From contig NC_064036.1 of the NCBI RefSeq assembly GCF_932526225.1, forward strand, positions 11,463,181 to 11,527,180: DNA of 64,000 nt. The letters are read 5' to 3'. A program made the translations under genes and the position numbers. The DNA is from Nematostella vectensis. Lineage: Eukaryota; Cnidaria; Anthozoa; Actiniaria; Edwardsiidae. The notes under the pieces were generated by a model that saw only the letters and a program-made list of their open reading frames with translations, searched no databases and had not been told where the DNA came from. Positions 55,501 through 64,000 of this stretch are shown here, piece after piece. Each line of letters opens with the position of its first letter. The first letter of the stretch is position 1.

Positions 55501-57696
55501 GGATTACACTGATCTATATCTTAAGCCTAGGCTATGGTTGAACGCGCTCGTATAATACATGCTATTTGTAAACCACGTTCATCGGTTTCTTCGGAAGAGG
55601 GTTGAATGTTCAAGGCAGCCTTTTCAAACATCACGGTGCTCTTACATTTAGCCTTAAGGTGGCCCGCGTCAATTGAAAAGGACTGCTTTCCCCTAAAATC
55701 ACGCATTTGTAAACCTCTCCCTACCGCTGCCGCGCTCTCCATTATTTACGCGAGTTCTCTAATTCTTTCAAATTCTTATAAAAAAACCCACCCTAGATTC
55801 TGAGTTTATTGCAATGCTAGGTCGAAACAGATTGCGGTTAATCGAAGGTCGAAGTTTTGAAAAAAGCGACGGTATTACAAAAATAAAATGTGAGACTCCT
55901 TCAAAATATGCTGTAATAACTAAATCGAGATACAAGAATCACGCCTGTGGAATATAACGATATTCCGTTGGGCCGATCTTGCCCTAAATCGACTCTAATT
56001 TGAAATAATAAATAAAATAGCATAAATAATGAATTATAGATTACTTTATAGTTTTTGGCTTGTTTGTCAAAGATATTGATTTATTGCCCAGGGTTGATAA
56101 GGCTTGGATTCGCTTTGTTTAGCGTTTCTTTTACTGCTGTAAGATCATAAATATATATGTATTGATAGTTCGCTGCGATATGAACGTTTTACAACAAATA
56201 AAAGATAAAAAAGATATGATTGTGTTTTGATGTGGTTCTATCCACATGTGTGACTGCTTCAGTCCATTTATGAAATATTTTCCTAACATGAATTTCCTAT
56301 TCTCTTAGTCGGAGTGTGCGCTTTTGAAACCGACAACTGCGGTTTCACGCAAGCGACCGACGATGATTTCGACTGGAGACGACATCGGGGCGGGACAGCA
56401 ACGCCCGGGACAGGCCCCTTGAGTGACCACACCCTAGGAAGCCGCCAAGGTAAACAACGTTTAGTGAGAAAAACAATTATTATTACTGGCATACTCTACT
56501 GTTACAAGGAGCGGTGGGATAATCTTTTCGGAGTAAAAATCACAATTATAAATGATATGGACATCTCAATCAGCGTGACTTGAACAACCGTTATACATTC
56601 GCGGTTGCCGTCAAAGTTAAGATTCAGGCCAACATAAAGTCGTAAAGAGCCTTCGAAAGTTTTGTGTTCTGCAGATGTTTGTTATAGTTAAAGTTACAAC
56701 TGTCCATCTAGTTTATCATCCATTATCCCCTACTTTCGGATTTGTAGTTTTAATATTGATTATAATATGAAATTATTCAACGTTTAGGTTATTACTTCTA
56801 CGCGGAGGTGAACAATCAGCGCAACGGGGACAAAGCCCGTATGAGCAAAAAGTACAAAAAGACCTCTCCAAGTGGCCGGTGCCTCGAGTTCTGGTACATG
56901 ATGTACGGTCGAGAACTGGGCGATCTCAATGTCTATCTTAAACCTGATGGTGGTGCACTAGGCGCTCCTATCTTTAATACCTCTGGCGACGCAGGATTAG
57001 GTCGCACATGGCTTAAGGCACAAGTCACTCTTAATAGCACCGTAGACTTTTCGGTAAGTGAGTCGACAATGAAATTCTCGTCAGTTCCCATTGCAGTGCG
57101 ACGCTAGCTACCTTGGCCACTTGGACAGTTTTTTTGAAGTAGGCCAATTGTGATACGAGAAACGTTCTATCTGATACGACGCGCGCTACCGTGGCCACCT
57201 TGGAAGTTTTGTGAAGTAAGCCAATAAGGATGCGAGAAACGTGCTATCTAATTGACACGAGCGTGAATCCTCCTACCTGAAGTTCGTGTAAAAAACTGTG
57301 ATTCTTGCCTGCTAGCTGAGTAACTGTGTTTTTTACCCTTTTTTTTGCTTCCCCCTCTGGTGTGGGGGGGTGGGGTACTCCGATATCAAACGGACGGAGA
57401 TCATCGTCGTGTTTTTTTTTTAAACAACCCTAAAAGATAATAAAGTGGGCGTGGTCTGGTTATATTTTAACCCTTAAAGTTACTAAAGTGGGCGTGACTA
57501 GGCATGAATTTACCCCCTAAAAGATAGCTCAAAGAAACGTAAATAATTAACGCTCTTCCATGAGCTACAAGTTAGATGAGCGATGGCTATAATAGCACCC
57601 TAAAAAATACCGAGGTAAAAAAAAATCTGGGCATTCTCAATTACACCCTAAAAGACACGACGATGATCCCCGTCCGAGAGATGTAGGGAGTCCCCC

Positions 57697-57731
<35 letters not shown>

Positions 57732-60700
57732 GCCGGGGAGGGGCGTTTCCCCTTTTAGGTCATTTTTAATCCCCTCGGTTTTTAAGGCTAGTTTTACGCC
57801 GTTTATTCTATAGGCTTATTTTCCCAAGTCCTTTTTCTTCATTGTTTTTTTTTTTTTTAATGTTCTGTTTAGACTTTTTTCGCCTCGGTTTCCTTTAGGC
57901 TTGCTTTTCCTATGCTAAAAACCCCCTGTCTTTTAGGTTGTGTTCGAGGGCACACGAGGGTCGGGTACAAGAAGTGATGTGGCGATTGATGATGTCCAAG
58001 TCAGCGATGGGAAGTGTGCTGCTGACGGTAAGTTGCTTCATTCTTATTTAATTCGGAGAAGGTGCAGGGACAGAAAAATATTACGAAACGGACGCATTTT
58101 TAATGTCGATTAGCGACTTGATTCTTTTCAATCTTCTTTTTTAAAGTTTACAGCTTTGCGAAACAATTTCAAAATAGCTGTCCACAAAGAAGTTATTAAC
58201 GATATTTGATTAAAAGAATTCAGTTACTCCTCGCTGGTACTAAACAATAGAAATATGGGGAATTTTGTACTATTCATGTAACTTGTTCATCATTGCTTTT
58301 TAGGAGACTGTGATTTCCAAGGCGGGTTTTGCACCTGGAGAAACAGCATGGTTGGAGATGATTTCGACTGGATTCGTGCCCGTGGAAGCACTGCTACCAC
58401 ATTTACTGGTCCGAGCACTGATCGATTTGGAACAGCGTCAGGTAAAATGATTATGATAGGAGACCGAGCACTGATAGATTTGGGAAGTAATCATTAAAAA
58501 AAATTAGATAGGGAACCGAGCACTGGTCGATTTGGGAAAGCATTAGGTAAACGTAATTATGATGGGGAACGAGCACTGATTCATTTGGTAAAGCATCAAT
58601 GATAAGTTTAGTACGTTTCTGTTAGCCTCGAACTCCATGTATCAAGGCATAAAACATTATTTTTCTAACTATTCCATTTGCGCTTGGACTGTACATTTTT
58701 TTAATACCCATAGTTTTCTCATCATCTTTTAGATTTGCCTGACTTTTGAATTCCTGCCACATATCATCGCTGCTGATTGCTGATTTTTTTGCTAGGTTAT
58801 TACGTCTTTATCGAGACCTCCAATCCACGAAACACCGGAGACAAAGCTCGTATTTACAGCAAAACGTTTACGGCGTCTTCACCCCGATGCTTCACCTTCT
58901 GGTACCACATGTACGGAGCAACCATCGGTTCTCTCAATATCTATCAGAGAACGTCTGGCCGTGACAGTCTGATCTGGACTCAAAGTGGCGAGAAGGGTAA
59001 CCGCTGGCTCAGCGGACAAGTGACTGTGGGCAATGCTGCTAGTTATCAGGTGAGCTAGGTCGTAATATCTGGCAGTAACTTCCACCAAAGTTAAGTACTA
59101 CAGTCGAAGCTCTCTGAGCGACCGCTCTCGTAAGCGACCAGCTCCTATAACGACCACGATCACGAATCACCGATTGAATTGTCAAACAAACTCTGTAATT
59201 CTAAGCTCTCGTAAGCGACCAACTTATCGGTGCGACCAGCTCCGTTAACGACCACAATTTCAAACCACCAACTGAGATTTTGTTTTATTTTTAAGCTCTC
59301 GTAAGCGACCACAATGATTTTTGGCTTTACAACATCAGTCAACACCTGATAAACATCATATCCAATGCATGATGAAATCACATATAAAGCGTAATAGACA
59401 ACCATGTGGGCAACCAGTAGGCAACCATTAAACAATTTCATAATTACAATTTTCTTAACTTCAATTTCAACCATGGGATTGTCTCCAGAAAATTTATAAA
59501 TTCAAGGAATCTCTAGTCCATTACCAGCTCCACGATTTATCCTTTTTCCAGTTACAATAGCCATCCACTTGTTTGTTGCACGCTTTATAAATCGGCTAAC
59601 AAAAGACGCCACGCGATCGTCGTAGACGAAGAAGATATTCTCATGACGAAAAGTTTAAGTCGTCGATATAAACGAGCATAACGAGCTACTTTGCGTAAAA
59701 TTAAATTGCTTTTAAAATAAAACAAATCACTCTCATGATAAGTCAAATACCTAGTTTTAAAAAGCAATAAACCAAAATATTACGGAATTGTTATTATCAC
59801 GATAACTTTTAGATTCCAGCATTTTAATGAAGCTCCCGTAAGCGACCAACACCTATTGTTCAAGTTTTTGACGCCCAGTGGTCGCACTCGTAAGAGACCA
59901 GCTCCGTTAACGACCACAATTTTCAGTTCCCAAGGTGGTCGCTTACGAGAGCTTCAACTGTAGTTAACCAAATGTTTATTGCGTCCCCAGTGGCGGTTCT
60001 TTTACAACTCTCCTTAGCAAGGGCTGGGGCACTTCGGGCACATATCCTCCCCCCCCGAAACTGTTTTATAAAATATAAGAAAATGACTAATAGGGGCGTG
60101 GCTAGCCTACCTGTAGAGGCGTTGGATGCTTTTTTCAGCGAGAAAAATCCGAAATCGTAGCTCGTGGTCGCCATCTTAGATATAAGTGGCAAATAATGAG
60201 AGGCGCGGGGGGGAGGGTGGTGATGGACAAGACCCGATCCCCCGCGGCCGCGATATACGATTTTGGGTTTGGCTAGGGCGTGGCTGTTCCCTCCAATATT
60301 TTTTTAATGTTTCTGTATCATTCCCTCACATTTTTTTAAGACCTGCTAACAGCTTCAGGTGTATAGTGCTCGCTATTTGGGATGGCCCTGGTTTATCATT
60401 CGAAAAAAACTGCCCTTATATTCCACCGTATTTGACAGAATGATAAAAATAGCTTTGGAAGGCTGCTTAGATTCTGCTTTTTCACGTAAGCCTGTCTGTG
60501 ACTATCAGCGATTTCAATCGTTTTTTTTTATTGAAAGTGTATTGAATCGATATTGTCAATAATTTTGGTAATTAACATTTTTTCACCCAATACTTTTTTT
60601 TTTTACTTTAGATTGTAATAGAAGGAATCCGTGGAACCAGCTACACTGGTGATATTGCCATTGACGACTTCGTGTTTCTTGATGGAATCAGCTGCTCTAT

Positions 60701-63700
60701 CGTGCCGTCAGATGCTGGGGGAGCGATCACCACCCCTCCGACCACTCCCCTTATTACCACCACACAGCCCGTCAGTAAGTACTCCCAATTCCTTCATTAC
60801 CACCACACAACCCATCAGTAAGTACTCACAATTCCTTCAGTACCACCACACAGCCCGTCAGTAAGTACTCCCAATTCCTTCATTACCGCCACACAGCCCA
60901 TCAGTAAGTACTCACAATTCCTTCATTACCGCCACACAACCCGTCAGTAAGTACCCACAATCCCCTAATTACCACCACACAACCCATCAGTAAGTACTCA
61001 CAATCCCCTAATTAGCACCACACAACCCGTCAGTAAGTACCCACAACCCCCAAGTTTCTCTCCCAGAATTTTTTATTTATCATTTTATGTTCGTTATAGC
61101 AAGTGAATTGACTTGATGATTATCCTATCTCTCAGATAATCTCGGAATCAACTGCGACTTTGAGAAGGACTTCTGTCCCCAGGCTTGGTCACAAGACGTG
61201 ACGGACACATTCAACTGGACCCGTCAGAGTGGAAGCACAAGCTCCTCGGGAACTGGCCCATCCGTTGACCATACATTGGGCACAGGTGCGTACGGCGACG
61301 GAAGACTTTAAAATGTCATAGTCATTCATTAACTCAGGGGTCGCGAGAGTGGGGGGGGGGGGGGGGGGGGAGGGGGTGAAGTGGGGTGCATGAAAATTGT
61401 ATGGAAAGTTTACAGTGTGGGGGACCAACTGAGGGGTAAAGCTCATTTTGGGATTTGGGTGTGATATTACCTTTTTCATTTACCTTTGGAGCAACAATGT
61501 TTAAGTGAAGTGTGATATTATAAACCATTCAAAGCTGTTTATGAAAATAAATTCCGATAAAGATTTCAAGAAGTTTTCTTCAGTGTTACACCTTCGTTTT
61601 TCAATCAGATTATTATATATATATTTTTTCTCACTTTTTCACCAGCTCAAGGGTATTACATCTACATCGAGACATCTTACCCTCCCAAGTTTAACGACAC
61701 TGCGCGCATAATCAGCTCGTCCGTTCCTGGTACCACCGGCACGCCCGGAAAGTGCTTGTCCTTCTGGTACCACATGTACGGTGCGACCATCAATAGGTAC
61801 GGCATCCGCCACATGCGTCAAGGGACACCGTTAAGTAAATGTTATAAATATCCTAAGGCTGATATAACCTCACGAGAATCTAACAATACGACAAAAAAGA
61901 GTGAACTTTCATCTTTTTACAGCGCTTGTAATGATCAATACTCACGTTCTTGGCCGCACCATAAAGTCTGAATCGATTACCGAAATCGAAAGTAGTTTTT
62001 TTTCCCGCTGAATACGATTTATCTAAATAATGACATCGATATAATTTGATGAAAGCTATTACACTTATAAAAGTTGCTTACCTTAGCAAGATTATCTTGT
62101 ATCAAAGGTGTGTGTTGTCAGTTTTGTTGGATTTTGACGAAAACTCTAATAAATCATATTTTTCTCGCAATCAAACTGTTTATGGTAAAGATTTTGAATT
62201 AAGATTCTCATTCTCTGAATTCTCTACCCGTCAGGTTGAACGTCCTTATTCGTACGGGTTCTCACGACACGCCCCTTTGGTCCAAGTTGGGCGCAAGAGG
62301 TGATAAGTGGATCAGGGCCCAAGTCACAGTCTCTAGCCGAACTCACTTCCAGGTAAAATGTCAGCTGGTTCGTTAACTGGAACTCCCCTTAAACCCCTGA
62401 AATTCCTAGATCAATTTTTAGTCATTTCTACTTCGATGACTTCTTGAATTTACTGATACGAAGCCTGCCTTGTTGAGTTCTAATTCTTGAATTTACTGAT
62501 ACGAAGCCTGCCTTGTTGAGTTCTAATTCTTGAATTCTTGACTTGAATGTTAATGCTTCCTTTCTCCTTTATCTTGTAACTGAACTTCCATCTTAGTATT
62601 CTCATTTAGCGTGTATATTTGTATGTTTTTTTTAATCCTAAACTACGGAGATGCTACTCCTTATTTGATTTCCACTTTTCCACAGGTCGTATTTGAGGCT
62701 ATTACTGGAAAAGACTACCAGGGGGATATCGCTTTGGACGACATTACTCTTTCCGATGGTGCCTGCAATGTCTTGTCAAGTAAGTACGCTCTGCAAGCTA
62801 TCCTGAAACACCCCCCTGGAAGTAGGCATTATCTATACTCGAAGTGCCCTTGGCAGCAACACTTGTGTTTTTGTTTATTGCACACGATGTGCTAAGATAT
62901 AAAAAGATCTAAACATGAAACGAAGTTTAATACTTTATCGTATATGAGAAACACTGGACATTCCTAATTGGACGAAAGGCCAATAGATTCTAAAGTGATC
63001 TGGAATCACATGTATTATTTTATCAAATACGAATATGAAAATAATGCTGACCATTTTGTTCTGTAATCTTGTTATAGCCACGTGCACATTCGAGGAGTCC
63101 CACATATGCGGATACATGCAGGACACAACAGACAACTTTAACTGGAACCGTGGCAGCGGAGCTACCGTGTCGTCTGGAACTGGTCCCTCTGCAGACCACA
63201 CCCTTGGCACAGCTGCAGGTGGGTCTCCCTTCTTCATCTTCTTCTCTCCCTCTCTTCGGGTAGAATATATTTACAAGATAATTATAGAGGCTGAGATTCA
63301 CAGATTTACCTCCGCCACATATTTTATATATTTGTCCCCCCCCCTACTTCGGTATTAGTCCCCCCTTCTTCGGTATGGCTCCCGACTACCATCGAGAAAT
63401 CCAGTCCCTCAGCGGCCTACGATTTATTGTATGTGCGATATGTCTTTCCAGGCTTCTACATGTATATCGAGACATCAAGTCCCGTCCAGCCCGGCTGGAA
63501 GGCGAGGCTAATTGGAGGCATTCAGCCCCGGACGTACAGTTCGTGTTTGACGTTCTGGTACCATATGTATGGCAGTACGATCGGAACGCTAAACGTGTAC
63601 AGTAAGACGAGCTCTCTCGGTAGCCCCATTTGGACCAAGATAGGGAACCAAGGCAAAGAGTGGCTTGTCGCACAGGTATGACAAGCTTTGGCTTAGTTGA

Positions 63701-64000
63701 CACAAAGAAAACGAAAAAGAGCCAGAAAGCATATGTTTAAAAGATCATTTTGTAAATGAGCTCTGTCAGACCAAAATAGTCTGGAAAACACCAGATCTAC
63801 AGTAACAAAACCAATGCTTTTTAATACCCCAATTGTGGCTTTATTAACTCATGAGAAAATAGTAAAAGTATTTAGAAGACTGGAACATTCAGTCGTACTT
63901 TAAGCGTCGCACAGCCTATATAAGTTGGCTTTCTTCCGAGAAGAGGGTTGATTGAATGGTCTTGTCTGTGTGGTCGCTTCTTGTGTTAGCTTAACTGATA
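49217..64000 (+). CDS. Secreted multi-MAM protein with FN2 and WSC-like modules, 3' end outside the window
   Basis: Extracellular adhesion or binding protein. Exons: 49217-49256, 52442-52585, 53224-53388, 53668-53934, 54574-54839, 55294-55384, 56309-56449, 56788-57053, 57937-58027, 58304-58441, 58796-59049, 60612-60774, 61136-61285, 61646-61796, 62235-62352, 62686-62779, 63078-63218, 63452-63675. The reading continues past the last donor. Domain order: signal peptide, first part of MAM1, FN2, WSC-like, rest of MAM1, MAM2, MAM3, a Thr/Pro linker, MAM4, MAM5 (partial). Each MAM is typically three exons, with phases 1-1, 1-0 and 0-1, repeating exactly. No membrane anchor is seen in this part. 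MAM proteins include meprins and receptor phosphatases; this one matches no named family that I recognise. Confidence 0.93.
50582..50709. mobile_element. 128-bp foldback element, TACCCTGG family
   Basis: TACCCTAGTTCC at the left and the inverse GGAATCGAGGTA at the right; inner arms carry CTCTCTATTAAGTGGCC and GGCCACTAAATAGAGAG. Same family as 46362-46477. In the first intron of the MAM gene. Confidence 0.7.
51676..51986. mobile_element. Miniature TIR element, CAGGCCCGTACCCAGG family, copy 3
   Basis: Inverted orientation to copy 1. Left end CAGGTACCCAGG (with a small deletion), right end CCTGGGTACGGGCCTG. The 6-bp flanks AACCGG (51670-51675 and 51987-51992) are a candidate target duplication. 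Interior sequences match copies 1 and 2. In the first long intron of the MAM gene. Confidence 0.8.
52597..52649. other. Perfect 18-bp inverted repeat (hairpin) beside a donor
   Basis: ATTTTGTTGCGTGACAGA (52597-52614) is the exact reverse complement of 52632-52649, with a 17-nt loop. It lies 11 nt downstream of the donor at 52586, so it would form in the pre-mRNA next to that splice site. Confidence 0.85.
53224..53388 (+). CDS. Fibronectin type II module exon
   Basis: One phase 1-1 exon. [19 protein letters not shown], then [20 protein letters not shown], with four Cys and the aromatic residues of an FN2 fold. FN2 domains bind collagen or phospholipid choline groups; the ligand here is unknown. 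Confidence 0.92.
53668..53934 (+). CDS. WSC-like module exon
   Basis: One phase 1-1 exon. [17 protein letters not shown], then [24 protein letters not shown] and [19 protein letters not shown]. The pattern GCY-D..R..P / A...G...F..QNGG-CW / C is that of WSC-related, possibly sugar-binding, domains frequent in cnidarian and lancelet proteins. Confidence 0.8.
54574..55384 (+). CDS. Second and third parts of MAM1
   Basis: Exon 54574-54839 ([40 protein letters not shown]) and exon 55294-55384 ([26 protein letters not shown]) supply the rest of the MAM domain begun at 52442-52585. Exon phases are 1-0 and 0-1, as in the other repeats. Confidence 0.92.
54955..55293 (+). repeat. Tandem 80-bp array of acceptor plus exon start
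   Basis: Four units, each GTTCTTCCCCAG|ATCGGTGGAGG followed by TTTACTAATAGTACTAATGTG, precede the true GTTCTTCCCCCAG|ATCGTGTTTGAGG. Acceptor AGs end at 54972, 55053, 55132, 55212 and (real) 55293, spaced 79-81 bp. Using an upstream copy gives an early stop. Confidence 0.9.
56309..58027 (+). CDS. MAM2 (three exons)
   Basis: 56309-56449 ([29 protein letters not shown]), 56788-57053 ([39 protein letters not shown]) and 57937-58027 ([24 protein letters not shown]). A complete MAM domain. Confidence 0.93.
57345..57720. mobile_element. CTTAGGG-like repeat element, diverged copy, next to a long C run
   Basis: Motifs CCCTAAAAGATA, ACCCTTAAAG, GTGGGCGTG and CACCCTAAAAGACACGACGA at 40-60 bp spacing, then more than 25 consecutive C near 57698-57729. 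Relative of 20540-20840 and 23415-23760, in a MAM-gene intron. Confidence 0.45.
58304..60774 (+). CDS. MAM3 (three exons) and Thr/Pro linker
   Basis: 58304-58441 ([20 protein letters not shown]), 58796-59049 ([39 protein letters not shown]) and 60612-60774 ([20 protein letters not shown], then a linker [15 protein letters not shown]). The linker is probably O-glycosylated. The intron 59050-60611 holds a TIR element. Confidence 0.92.
58412..58605 (+). repeat. Tandem copies of an exon end and donor (about 55-bp unit)
   Basis: The exon end CCGAGCACTGATCGATTTGG before the donor at 58442 recurs three times in the intron (starting about 58463, 58517 and 58569). One copy keeps a donor (TTAGGTAAACG). 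Confidence 0.85.
59101..59960. mobile_element. 860-bp TA-flanked TIR element, Tc1/mariner-pogo type, non-autonomous
   Basis: Ends CAGTCGAAGCTCTC and, inverted, GAGAGCTTCAACTG, each flanked by TA (the target duplication of that superfamily). CTCGTAAGCGACCA and CCGTTAACGACCACAATTT recur inside near both ends. No transposase frame. In the MAM3 intron. Confidence 0.85.
60735..61045 (+). repeat. Tandem array of exon end plus intact donor (about 43-bp unit, seven copies)
   Basis: The true exon end ACCACCACACAGCCCGTCA|GTAAGTA at 60774 is followed by six more copies of ACC(A/G)CCACACA(A/G)CCC(A/G)TCAGTAAGTAC. All seven donors keep GTAAGTA. Use of any downstream donor reads into a TAA in the second copy. 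Confidence 0.92.
61136..62779 (+). CDS. MAM4 (four exons, one extra intron)
   Basis: 61136-61285 ([27 protein letters not shown]), 61646-61796 and 62235-62352 ([39 protein letters not shown]), 62686-62779 ([20 protein letters not shown]). Unlike the other repeats, the second module is split by the intron 61797-62234, between the Met-Tyr-Gly segment and the strand that follows. Confidence 0.92.
61350..61372. repeat. Long G run in a MAM-gene intron
   Basis: About 20 consecutive G followed by AGGGGG, in the intron 61286-61645. It is one of at least ten G or C runs of 12 or more in the window. Confidence 0.8.
62443..62530 (+). repeat. 43-bp tandem duplication in a MAM4 intron
   Basis: CTTGAATTTACTGATACGAA and GCCTGCCTTGTTGAGTTCTA are repeated back to back with no visible differences. 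Not at a splice junction. Confidence 0.85.
63078..63675 (+). CDS. MAM5, partial (two exons)
   Basis: 63078-63218 ([29 protein letters not shown]) and 63452-63675 ([37 protein letters not shown]). The second exon ends at LVAQ|GTATGA, earlier than in MAM1-4, so the last strand of the module must be on a separate exon to the right. Confidence 0.85.

Overview
The window is animal nuclear DNA: genes are broken into many short exons with GT-AG introns, and every intron assigned here keeps phase. Protein content, intron density and repeat style (many TIR miniature elements, a CR1/L2-like LINE end, long G runs) suggest a cnidarian, most likely an anthozoan such as a sea anemone. That placement is inference.

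Seven protein-coding genes are supported. (1) + strand, 503-19583: the 3' two-fifths of a voltage-gated calcium channel alpha1 subunit of the CaV2 type (domains III and IV, EF-hand, IQ region, tail ending in ETWC); domains I-II lie left of the window. (2) - strand, 23238-27622: UDP-N-acetylglucosamine pyrophosphorylase (UAP1), complete, 507 aa. (3) + strand, 29122-34037: YIPF3-type Yip1 family Golgi protein, 356 aa. (4) + strand, 34499-36682: TFIIA gamma subunit, 110 aa. (5) - strand, 37678-39725: probable SNAPC5 (small subunit of the snRNA-activating complex), 181 aa. (6) + strand, 41703-45589: secreted PRSS23-like serine protease, 360 aa. (7) + strand, 49217 to the right edge: secreted multi-MAM protein in which FN2 and WSC-like modules sit inside the first MAM domain; its 3' end lies outside the window.

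The genes are not functionally linked to one another. UAP1 and YIPF3 are head to head over 1.5 kb; YIPF3 and TFIIA gamma are head to tail with 461 bp between coding parts. Introns and spacers hold at least ten TIR or foldback elements, one 2.4-kb DNA transposon remnant, one 5'-truncated LINE and several minisatellites.

The most unusual feature runs through the CaV2 and MAM genes. At eight exon-intron junctions the intronic tandem repeat is built from the junction itself: the exon edge plus its donor or acceptor has been copied 2 to about 11 times into the adjoining intron. Other notable points are a MAM domain split by two phase 1-1 modules with a perfect 18-bp hairpin beside the exon where the split starts, TISU-type start elements at two housekeeping genes (one giving an upstream ORF whose stop overlaps the TFIIA gamma start), and a possible 53-aa membrane microprotein in a channel intron.
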